DNA of 64,000 nucleotides from an uncultured bacterium (GTDB taxonomy: Bacteria > Bacillota > Clostridia > Lachnospirales > Lachnospiraceae): contig CANSLJ010000003.1 in assembly GCA_947647735.1 (NCBI GenBank), positions 62,001-126,000 of the forward strand, given 5' to 3'. Numbering within the stretch: the first letter of the stretch is position 1; each line of letters opens with the position of its first letter. Both the position numbers and the translations under genes were made by a program. Positions 17,583 through 25,372 of this stretch are shown here, one piece after another. Under the pieces are notes generated by a model. The model saw only the letters and a program-made list of their open reading frames with translations. It was not told where the DNA came from and did not search any database.

Positions 17583-18809
17583 ATGATATATTGGCAGGGA
17601 CTTACGAAGGATGAGGGCAGGAATATGGGAAGAACGATATATCAGGATATGTATGAAGGCAATGCGGCAAGGCAGATAAGGGAAGGTTACGGAGAGCCGG
17701 TTTATAACAGGAGCAAAAAGGCGGCAGAAAGCCGGAGCCGGCAGATGGAGCGGAGGGAGCCCGGGTATGGCGGTGGAAGTCGGTACATGGAAAACGGCAG
17801 GCATCAGGCTGTGTGGAAGGAACCGGTTCATGAAGGCAGAAGCCGGAGAACGGGAAACGCCAGACCGGAAACAGTGCGAAGAGAGCCGGTTCGTGAAAGC
17901 AGGAGAACATCAGGAGACAGTGCGAGAAAGTCCGCTCAGAGGAGAAAGAAAAAAATACAGCGGAAGATCCTGAGGGGACTGTGCTTTTACTTCCTGTTGG
18001 CAGGGGTTCTTGCAACCTGTTGGGTGATCATCAGCTTTTTCTTTGGAAGAGAGGAAAAAGTGCATGCGGAGGGGACGCGGCAGGCAGATGGCGGAATGGT
18101 TCAGGATGCGGCTTTTGCGGAAGGTTTCATGGAGGAAGAGGCAGGCTCCGGAACGGATGGAACGGGAAGCGGGGGGGCATCTCTGGAGGTCACGCCGGAA
18201 ATACGACAGGAGTGTCAGGAATTGTATGCAGGACAGGAAGATCTTCTGATCCTGGTGAACAAGGACAATGAACTTTCCGCTTCCTACAGCCCCGGGCTGC
18301 ACAGTATCTGTAAGGGAAGGCTGGAAGCGGCGGATGTGCTCTATGATGATCTCTGCGCCATGCTGGAGGCAGGGGGAGATGCGGGGTATCAGTACTGGAT
18401 CGCTTCCGCCCACCGGGACAGGGCATATCAGCAGGGGCTGGTGGATGAGGATGTGCAGAAATATATGGCGAAAGGCTATTCCTATGAGGCGGCGCTTCAA
18501 AAGACTTACGAATATACAATGCCCGCCGGGCAGTCCGAGCATGAGACGGGACTGGCGCTGGATATTCTCTGCTCCACCAACACGATCATGGATGAGAGCC
18601 AGAAAGGGGAGCCTGGTAACCAGTGGCTTGCACAGCACTGTCACGAGTATGGATTTATCCTGCGCTATCCGGAGGATAAGGCGGATATTACGGGTATTGA
18701 GTATGAACCCTGGCATTTCCGCTATGTGGGCAGGGAAGCGGCGGCTTATCTGACGAAGATGGGATGGACGCTGGAGGAGTATTATGAGGTGCTGAGAGGA
18801 GGAGTGTAA
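17583..18809 (+). CDS. VanY-like D-alanyl-D-alanine carboxypeptidase (peptidase M15B), membrane anchored
   Basis: 408 residues; ATG 17625 is an alternative start. The first 120 or so residues are Arg/Glu-rich and contain three related REP/KEP segments (ERREPGYGG, VWKEPVHEG, VRREPVRES). One membrane helix follows (about 131-152), then an acidic linker and the M15 domain with zinc motif SEHETGLALDI and catalytic EPWHFRYVG. The enzyme removes the terminal D-Ala of peptidoglycan stem peptides outside the cell. No vanHAX genes are present, so glycopeptide resistance must not be assumed. It is probably controlled by the two-component system encoded upstream. Confidence 0.9.
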   Translation: MIYWQGLTKDEGRNMGRTIYQDMYEGNAARQIREGYGEPVYNRSKKAAESRSRQMERREPGYGGGSRYMENGRHQAVWKEPVHEGRSRRTGNARPETVRREPVRESRRTSGDSARKSAQRRKKKIQRKILRGLCFYFLLAGVLATCWVIISFFFGREEKVHAEGTRQADGGMVQDAAFAEGFMEEEAGSGTDGTGSGGASLEVTPEIRQECQELYAGQEDLLILVNKDNELSASYSPGLHSICKGRLEAADVLYDDLCAMLEAGGDAGYQYWIASAHRDRAYQQGLVDEDVQKYMAKGYSYEAALQKTYEYTMPAGQSEHETGLALDILCSTNTIMDESQKGEPGNQWLAQHCHEYGFILRYPEDKADITGIEYEPWHFRYVGREAAAYLTKMGWTLEEYYEVLRGGV

Positions 18810-18879
18810 ATTAGAATACTGGTTGAACCATGACATGGAAATTTTATATCTGCCAGATCATATATTTTATATAAATTCC

Positions 18880-18908
18880 TTGTGAAACTGCGCAAAAACG
18901 GATATCAT
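18880..18908 (+). promoter_or_regulatory. Promoter of the ArAE-type exporter gene
   Basis: TTGTGA (18880-18885), 17-nt spacer, TATCAT (18903-18908), 31 nt before the ATG. Confidence 0.55.
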
Positions 18909-18939
18909 GGAAGTAGCTGTATAACAGGGGGATCAGACT

Positions 18940-19974
18940 ATGAGCATGGAGATGAAAAGGAAACTGCAAAAAACAACGCTTCTGGCATTTAAGATCGCGG
19001 TCGGCTGCGGCGCTGCCATTTACATTGCGGAGGCACTGCATCTGCAGTACGCGGCTTCCGCGGGAACGGTTACGCTGCTTTCACTGCTTGTCACAAAGTG
19101 GGACACCGTAAAGTTTTCTTTTGTCCGGCTTGGTACATTTTTCCTGACAACGCTTCTGGCGTACCTGCTCATGCCACGGATGCACAGCGAATGGACTGCC
19201 TACGGGATCGTTATTTTTGTTATAGTATTCATCTCGGCACTGCTGGGCTGGAATTCCACTCTGTCCATCAATGCGGTGATAGCCTCCCATTATATGACAA
19301 CACTGGATTTCAGCAGGGAGTTTCTTTACAATGAATTCATGCTGGTGCTGATCGGTGTTGTCATTGCCATTTTCCTGAACCTGTTCCATCTGTACAGGAA
19401 TCAGAAAAAGGATCTGAGGGAGGGGATGCGCTATACGGAAAAGACGCTGCAGGCGATTCTGCTGGAGCTGACAAATTACCTGCTGGGGAAACAGCAGGTG
19501 TTGAGCCACAGCGTCTGGGAGGATATCTGTACGCTGGAGAAAAAACTGCGGGAACTGATGGAGGAAGCAAGGGAATACCATAATAATACGTTTGAGGCCC
19601 ATCATGATTATTATCTGGATTATTTTGAGATGCGCCTTGAGCAGTGCCGCATGCTGGACAGCCTGCATGCGGAGATGAAGCGGATCAGGATGATGCCCAG
19701 ACAGGCAAAGGTCGTGGCGGAGTATATGACCTATCTGGCAGATCGGATCTCGGAAAAAAATATGCCGAAGGATCAGCTGGAGAATCTGAACCAGATCTTT
19801 GAGGACATGAAGAAGGAGGAACTGCCGGTATCCAGGGAAGAGTTTGAGAGCCGGGCTCTCCTGTATCATATCATGATGGATATCGAGGAGTTTTTGAAGT
19901 TTAAGATCTCTTTTGTGGAGAATCTGAGTGAGAGACAGCGGGAGGAATACTGGGAAAAGGCCCAGGCGGGCTGA
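18940..19974 (+). CDS. Aromatic acid exporter (ArAE_1/DUF939) family membrane protein
   Basis: 344 residues. The first 150 residues contain four or five membrane helices (KIAVGCGAAIYIAEALHLQY, TVTLLSLLVTKW, FFLTTLLAYLLMP, IVIFVIVFISALLGW, LVLIGVVIAIFLNLFH). The rest is a soluble helical domain with the conserved EAREYHNNTFE-like stretch. This is the Firmicutes half-FUSC type; the substrate is unknown. It converges on the kinase gene of the next two-component system with only 10 nt between the stops and no visible terminator. Confidence 0.8.
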   Translation: MSMEMKRKLQKTTLLAFKIAVGCGAAIYIAEALHLQYAASAGTVTLLSLLVTKWDTVKFSFVRLGTFFLTTLLAYLLMPRMHSEWTAYGIVIFVIVFISALLGWNSTLSINAVIASHYMTTLDFSREFLYNEFMLVLIGVVIAIFLNLFHLYRNQKKDLREGMRYTEKTLQAILLELTNYLLGKQQVLSHSVWEDICTLEKKLRELMEEAREYHNNTFEAHHDYYLDYFEMRLEQCRMLDSLHAEMKRIRMMPRQAKVVAEYMTYLADRISEKNMPKDQLENLNQIFEDMKKEELPVSREEFESRALLYHIMMDIEEFLKFKISFVENLSERQREEYWEKAQAG

Positions 19975-19984
19975 GGCATGGCGA

Positions 19985-21262
19985 TCACAGGATCACTGTA
20001 AAGGTGCTCCCTCCTCCCGGCGTATCTTTCACGAGAAGCTTTCCATGATGGGCATGGACGATCTCGGCGGCGATACAGAGCCCTAAGCCGAAATGTCCTT
20101 TTTCACTGCGGGATCGGTCTGCGCGGTAAAACCGTTCAAAGATATGCTCCTTCTCGGCATCCGGGATGCCGGGACCGTTATCTTCCACTGAAATAAAAGT
20201 GTTTTTCCCGTTAAAGGTAAGCGAAAGGCGGATTTTTCCGCCGGCGGGCGTGTAGCTTACGGCGTTGTGCAGCAGAATGGAGAGAACCTGGATCATGCGT
20301 TCTTTATCACAGGAAACGGCAGGGACCGCTGTTTCCGGCAGAGTGATGGAGAGCGCAATATTTTTTTCCGCGGCAACAGGCTGAAAAGCTTCAAAAAGAT
20401 TTAAAAGCAGTGTGTCGGCCTCCGTGGGAGCAGGCTGGATAGACCAGCTTCCGCTGTCGGCGGTGGTCAGAAGGAGCATGTCATCGATTAGTTTGGACAT
20501 CCGCATGCCCTCCGACCGGATGGCGTCCAGAAAGTGTTTTCGCTCGCCGCCTGCGGCTTTGCCGGAGGCGGAGGCGCAGGAGAGGATCACGGCGAGGGGC
20601 GTGCGCAGCTCGTGGGAGGCGGAGGCGATAAACTGTATCTGTTTTTTCTGGTTTTCCTCCAGAGGCTTTAAGATCCTCTTTGTGAAATGCCATGCGAAAA
20701 AGGACAGGGCGATCACAGCGAGGATATTCAGCAGGGCGAACAGGAACCGCTGGCGGTTGATCTGTGCCTGGAGCGCATCCAGAGGCGCCAGTATGATGAT
20801 CTGGAGAGAGCCGCTGCTGCGCTGTGCCACTGCGACACAGGCATAGAATTTTCTGCCGGAATCGTCCTTCGGGGCGAAGAGAAACTCCGTGTGATAAATG
20901 TCGGAAAATACATTTGTGTAAACCGGTCCTGGGGAATTCTGCCAGAGAGCCCATGCTTCCTGAAACAGGTCTTTTTCCTCTTGAGATTCCCGCTCATTAA
21001 ACAGGAAAGGGACGCCGTTGTCCGTGATATGGATCTTGTATTTTCCGTTATCCTCCATTTTGGTGAGCCATTCGTGGGTGATCACAGTCTGGTGCTCCAG
21101 ATTGGTGATCAGGGTGTTCATATCGTTCTGAAAGGAAGAATAACTGCTGTTTTTTAATCCCTGTTCTGAAATATAGAGATAGCACAGGGACATGGTGAGC
21201 AGGATGAAGGCTGTGATGCTGCCGCAGAGAACGGCAAGGCGGAAATGTACTTTTTTAAACAT
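19985..21262 (-). CDS. Sensor histidine kinase (second two-component system)
   Basis: 425 residues from the ATG at 21262 (MFKKVHFRLAVL); an upstream extension would run into the regulator coding frame. Two membrane helices flank an extracytoplasmic domain of about 140 residues. HisKA carries SASHELRTPLAV, and HATPase_c has LLHNAVSYTPAGG, VEDNGPGIP and HFGLGLCIAAEIV. It overlaps the regulator gene by 8 nt, and both are read leftwards. The divergent lipoprotein and propeller-binding-protein operon may be its target, since operator-like repeats lie between them. Confidence 0.92.
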   Translation of the reverse strand: MFKKVHFRLAVLCGSITAFILLTMSLCYLYISEQGLKNSSYSSFQNDMNTLITNLEHQTVITHEWLTKMEDNGKYKIHITDNGVPFLFNERESQEEKDLFQEAWALWQNSPGPVYTNVFSDIYHTEFLFAPKDDSGRKFYACVAVAQRSSGSLQIIILAPLDALQAQINRQRFLFALLNILAVIALSFFAWHFTKRILKPLEENQKKQIQFIASASHELRTPLAVILSCASASGKAAGGERKHFLDAIRSEGMRMSKLIDDMLLLTTADSGSWSIQPAPTEADTLLLNLFEAFQPVAAEKNIALSITLPETAVPAVSCDKERMIQVLSILLHNAVSYTPAGGKIRLSLTFNGKNTFISVEDNGPGIPDAEKEHIFERFYRADRSRSEKGHFGLGLCIAAEIVHAHHGKLLVKDTPGGGSTFTVIL

Positions 21263-21938
21263 GGGCGGTTCCTTCCATCTGGTAGCCGACGCCCCGGATC
21301 GTGCGGATCGAAACACGGCTGCCCACAGTTTTTAAACGTCTTCGGAGAAAATGGATATAGTTATCCAGATTACCGTCCTCCACATCGCTGTCAAGCCCCC
21401 AGACTTTCGTGAGCAGCAGTGTGCGGGGGAGAGGCTGGTTCGGGCTGCGCAGGAAAACTTCGAGAAGATCGCCTTCCCGCCTGGACATACTGCAGGTTCC
21501 TTCCGCGCCGGTCAGGGTATTTTCCTCCGGGCGGTAGGTGATGTCCCCGAAAGAAAGTTCGTCTGTCAGCGTCATTTTGCGGGGGCGGCGGGTGATACAG
21601 CGTATTCTTGCCATCAGCTCTTCAAAGGCAAAGGGCTTTACCAGATAGTCGTCGGCGCCCAGATCAAGCCCTGTGACTTTATCGTCCAGCGTACCGAGGG
21701 CGGTAATTAAAATAACGGGCGTCTGGTTATTGCTCTTGCGCATTTTAGAAAGAACTTCCGTTCCGCTGAGGTAGGGAAGCATCCGGTCGAGCAGGATCAG
21801 ATCGTGGATATTCTGCTCGATATAATAGAGCGCTTCCTCGCCATCGGAACAGGTGTCTGTCAGAAAGCCTTCTTTTTCTAACTGGAAGGCAAGGGATGTT
21901 TTCAGTTTTTCGTCGTCTTCTACCAACAGGATTCTCAT
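21255..21938 (-). CDS. OmpR-family response regulator (second two-component system)
   Basis: 227 residues from ATG 21938, with AGAGGT at good spacing; longer starts are not supported. Phosphoacceptor Asp51 (LLDRMLPYLSG), conserved Lys in YLVKPFA, winged-helix C-terminus (SRREGDLLEVFL, LDNYIHFLRRRLK). Likely binds the TTAGAG-type repeats in the divergent gap and regulates itself and the gene at 22222 (inference). Confidence 0.93.
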   Translation of the reverse strand: MRILLVEDDEKLKTSLAFQLEKEGFLTDTCSDGEEALYYIEQNIHDLILLDRMLPYLSGTEVLSKMRKSNNQTPVILITALGTLDDKVTGLDLGADDYLVKPFAFEELMARIRCITRRPRKMTLTDELSFGDITYRPEENTLTGAEGTCSMSRREGDLLEVFLRSPNQPLPRTLLLTKVWGLDSDVEDGNLDNYIHFLRRRLKTVGSRVSIRTIRGVGYQMEGTAHV

Positions 21939-22036
21939 GGAAATACCTCTTTTTTTAGGATTTACGAGCTTTGCGGCAAAGTTTACTTTGCTCGCTATTT
22001 TATTCAAATATTATAGCAGAAGATCCTTTAAAATAT

Positions 22037-22121
22037 CTCTAAATTTTACGGAAATCTTTTTTAGTTGCCGTTTGAAAAATAAAAAAGTTTAGAGAAAACT
22101 TAGAGGATAGTCTGCTATGAT
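22037..22121 (+). promoter_or_regulatory. Divergent control region with TTTAGAG repeats and extended -10
   Basis: TTAGAG occurs at 22089-22094 and 22100-22105, spaced 11 bp; an inverted copy, CTCTAAA, is at 22037-22043. An extended -10, TGCTATGAT (22113-22121), follows the direct repeat by 7 nt, with no good -35, as expected for an activator-dependent promoter. It reads towards the lipoprotein gene at 22222. Confidence 0.5.
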
Positions 22122-22221
22122 GCAGTTGTAAGGTCGCGAAAGCGGCTTTGTGTGGAAAGTCATGACTTGCTGTGAAGAAAAAGTATAAAATATCGAAAAA
22201 GGTTCAGGAGGACAAAAGAGA

Positions 22222-22734
22222 ATGAGAAATATAAGAAAAAGATTACTTATAACAGGTGTTATCATTGTGGTGGGACTGAGCGCTGCAGGATGCGGTAAAA
22301 CGACGGAGGAGGCGCCGGATGCGGAGAATCCGGGACAGGAGGCAGGCGCCGGCGATGAAGGTCAGTCGGGGGAAGATATTTCTTCTCTGCGCTATATCCC
22401 GGAGGGAGAAGGGGATCTTCTTGGTGATATCTGTGAAGTCGGCGATATGCAGTTTACGGTGACGGAGATTTACACGGAGAACCTGGACGATGGTATGGTT
22501 ATGGCCAGCATAGCGCCGGAGGCGGAGGAGGATGCGTCAAAGATCACAGTTGTCTATGACGAGAATACAGTATTTGAGAAACAGAAGATCTGGAATGGCG
22601 GCGCAAACCATGAGGAGAAACCCGCAACGGCGGCGAATCTGCAGGAAGGATTTACGGCGGAGATGTGGGGAAGCTATGAGGGCGATGTGTTCCATGCGAC
22701 AGCGATCAAAATCGTGGAGGTTATATTGCAGTAA
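22222..22734 (+). CDS. Small lipoprotein of unknown function
   Basis: 170 residues. Signal peptide with lipobox SAAGC (Cys24), an acidic Gly/Glu linker (about 28-55), then a compact domain with QFTVTEIYTENLDDG and a conserved-looking C-terminus (EMWGSYEGDVFHATAIKIVEV), probably a small OB- or beta-barrel-like fold. No family recognised. It is first behind the putative two-component-regulated promoter and precedes the propeller-binding-protein operon by about 100 nt. Confidence 0.75.
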   Translation: MRNIRKRLLITGVIIVVGLSAAGCGKTTEEAPDAENPGQEAGAGDEGQSGEDISSLRYIPEGEGDLLGDICEVGDMQFTVTEIYTENLDDGMVMASIAPEAEEDASKITVVYDENTVFEKQKIWNGGANHEEKPATAANLQEGFTAEMWGSYEGDVFHATAIKIVEVILQ

Positions 22735-22834
22735 CAGAGAATATGCACAGAAACGAAAAGGTATAGTGTGAAAAATGAATTTTCATACGCGAATTTGTGC
22801 CTGCGGCCCAAAGTTCGCAGGCTGTGGAAAGGGC

Positions 22835-25351
22835 ATGGATATTAATATGAAAAAATTCAAAAAATGGACGGCGTTATCCTGTGTCGGAGCGATGGCGGTA
22901 TCGCTCCTTGCAGGCTGCGGCGGGAAGGATAACGCGAATGAACTGACCATACCGGAGGCGAAAAAGGAAAACACATCGAAAACGGAGGCAGATAATGCGG
23001 AAAAGAGTATGGGGCGTTATCTGGAAAGTGAGATCACGGTGCCGGAGGAGGTGAGCGTTATGAGCAATTATCCTCTTGCCTATCTGCAAATGATGGAGGA
23101 CGGCGCTCTGGAGATCGCGGAGTCGGCGGCGGGGAAGTATATTTCAGCGGATAACGGGGAGAGCTGGGAGTATGCGCAGTGCCCCTGGAAAGATATTCTC
23201 TATCATGCTTCCATTATGGATATCGCGTTCTCTCCGGACGGGGCGGCGGCGCTGATCTATATGCCCCATATAGACGAGGAAGACGGAGCGGAGGAAACGG
23301 GTTCCGGGCAGGAAGCGGATCAGGAGGATAGTTCGGTAGAGGGCCAAGCGGCGGAGGATTCCGCAAAGAAAGATGACGGATCCGGGGAAGATTCTGCGGC
23401 AGAGGATGAGAGCGGTGTGGAGATCGGATCGGTGTCAGATCTGGCGGATCTGGTATATAAGTATATCTATTATGATGCGGATCAAAATGCGACAGAACTG
23501 GATCTGGAGCAGGAGGTCGGGGAAGGATGCCGAAAGTTCGCCTTTGACAGACAGAGCAGGCTCTATGCGTGCATGGGCGACGGGAAGGTTTACCGGATAG
23601 ATCCGGCGGACGGTTCCCGGAAGGAATTGTTCGAGGTGGAAGGGGTTCTTGATTTTATCTGTTTTACGGAAAGGTATATGATCGGGTTCAGCACCAGAAG
23701 TGAGGTTGTGATCTACGATCTGGAAAATGAGATACCGGCGGAGAAGGATAAGGTGCTGGAGGATTTTATCAGCGAAAATCTGGGACTTTCCATCGGTAGT
23801 ATCGACAGGGGGCACAGCATTATCGCGACAGCAGGGGAGCAGGCGGACGTCATCTATTTTGCTTTTGATGGCGGGCTCTACCGGCATGTGATCGGCGGGA
23901 CGGCGATCGAGCAGGTTATCGACGGGGCAACGTCCTCCCTCGGTGATCCCAGTATGACGCTGATGGATATGGTGATGCTGCCGGACAATGAATTTGCGGT
24001 ACTCTACACCGATGCGAAGCTGTATCGGTATACCTATGATCCGAATGTGCCGACGGTGCCGGAGGAGCAGATCAGGGTGTACAGTCTTGTGGAAAACTAT
24101 TCCATGCGTCAGGCGGTGAGCCTGTTTCAGAAAGCCCGTCAGGATGTGTATGTCCGATACGAAGTCGGGATGTCCGGCGAGGACGGCGTGACAAGAGAGG
24201 ATGCGATACGGAACCTGAATACAAAGATCATGTCGGGGGAGGGACCGGATATCCTGCTCCTTGACGGACTGCCGCAGGCTTCCTACGAGGAGAAGGGTAT
24301 CCTGGCGGATATGAGCGGGGTGATCGATTCCCTGAGCAGCGAGGATGCGCTGTTTCCGAACATTGTGGAGGCGTGCCGGAAGGACGGAAAGATCTATACG
24401 CTGCCGATCCGGATACAGCTTCCGATGATGGCGGGCTCTAAGGAGTATGTGCAGAGCATAAGGGATATGGAGACGCTGGCGGATGCTGTGGAGGCGATGC
24501 GGGAGGAAAACCCGGAAGGGGCGATCCTTGGGCCAAAATCCGAGGAACAACTCTTGTATGTGCTTGGGCTTACCTGTTCGGCGGCGTGGACTGACGATGA
24601 GGGAAACATTGATGAGGAGGCTCTGGAGGAGTTCCTTACGGCGGCGACGCGGATCTGGCAGGCTGAGGCTGCCGGGCTGGATGCGGACTGGCTGCTGGAG
24701 GAGCGCAGCTACAGTGAGTATTTTTCCGGGGAAGGCAGGTATTATGCGACGCTCTCCAGCATGGCGATGGATATTGCGATGAAGGAGACACAGTTTGCGA
24801 TTGGGAAGGTCTACCGGGTGGATTTTGATTATGCGACATTGACCTCTCTGGCAGAGCTGATCGGCGGGGAGTTTGATATCGCGTCGTGGAACGGCCAGGT
24901 GAGCGGCGGGTTTATTCCGGACGGCCTGGCGGGTGTCTGTGCAAATTCCGCAGATCGTGAGACGGTGGTGGAATTTTACAGATTTTTATATGGAAGGGAG
25001 CTTCAGGATATGGATCTCTCCGGCGGGCTGCCCGTGAATATGGCTTCCTTTGATACCTTCCGGGAAAACCCGAGGGCAGGCGTCGTGGAGGGAGACGACG
25101 ATATTTCCGGCGGGATCGGGATATCCAACGAGTCAGGGGATTATTTCAGTCTGGATATCAGGTGGCCGAAGGAGGCGGAATTCCAGAAGCTGAGAGAGAT
25201 GGTGGAATCCGCTTCCCGGATCAGCACCGGGGATGCCACGATAGAGCAGGCTGTCTATGAGATCGGGCCGCAGGCACTGAAAGGAAATATGACGCCGGAG
25301 CAGGCAGTAAAGGAGATCGTGAAGAAGTCAGCGATCTATCTGGCGGAGTAA
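22835..25351 (+). CDS. Propeller-like plus family-1 solute-binding lipoprotein, copy 1
   Basis: 838 residues from ATG 22835 (22847 and 22775 are alternatives). Lipobox LLAGC with Cys28. Residues from about 50 to 420 look like a beta-propeller: an Asp-box SADNGESW and repeated blade-like strands (KVYRIDPADGSRKELF, VIYFAFDGGLYRHVIGG). An acidic insert of about 60 residues lies near residue 160. The second half starts at QIRVYSLVENYSMRQAV and resembles family-1 solute-binding proteins (NLNTKIMSGEGPDILLLDG). It is closely related to the next protein over its whole length. The binding half should serve the permeases at 27651 and 28667; the ligand is unknown. Confidence 0.85.
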   Translation: MDINMKKFKKWTALSCVGAMAVSLLAGCGGKDNANELTIPEAKKENTSKTEADNAEKSMGRYLESEITVPEEVSVMSNYPLAYLQMMEDGALEIAESAAGKYISADNGESWEYAQCPWKDILYHASIMDIAFSPDGAAALIYMPHIDEEDGAEETGSGQEADQEDSSVEGQAAEDSAKKDDGSGEDSAAEDESGVEIGSVSDLADLVYKYIYYDADQNATELDLEQEVGEGCRKFAFDRQSRLYACMGDGKVYRIDPADGSRKELFEVEGVLDFICFTERYMIGFSTRSEVVIYDLENEIPAEKDKVLEDFISENLGLSIGSIDRGHSIIATAGEQADVIYFAFDGGLYRHVIGGTAIEQVIDGATSSLGDPSMTLMDMVMLPDNEFAVLYTDAKLYRYTYDPNVPTVPEEQIRVYSLVENYSMRQAVSLFQKARQDVYVRYEVGMSGEDGVTREDAIRNLNTKIMSGEGPDILLLDGLPQASYEEKGILADMSGVIDSLSSEDALFPNIVEACRKDGKIYTLPIRIQLPMMAGSKEYVQSIRDMETLADAVEAMREENPEGAILGPKSEEQLLYVLGLTCSAAWTDDEGNIDEEALEEFLTAATRIWQAEAAGLDADWLLEERSYSEYFSGEGRYYATLSSMAMDIAMKETQFAIGKVYRVDFDYATLTSLAELIGGEFDIASWNGQVSGGFIPDGLAGVCANSADRETVVEFYRFLYGRELQDMDLSGGLPVNMASFDTFRENPRAGVVEGDDDISGGIGISNESGDYFSLDIRWPKEAEFQKLREMVESASRISTGDATIEQAVYEIGPQALKGNMTPEQAVKEIVKKSAIYLAE

Positions 25352-25372
25352 GAAATATGGGGAGATATGAAA

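Noticed and set aside
14107-18809. Vancomycin-resistance cluster
   Set aside because: Regulator, kinase and VanY-like enzyme are present, but there is no ligase, dehydrogenase or VanX gene.
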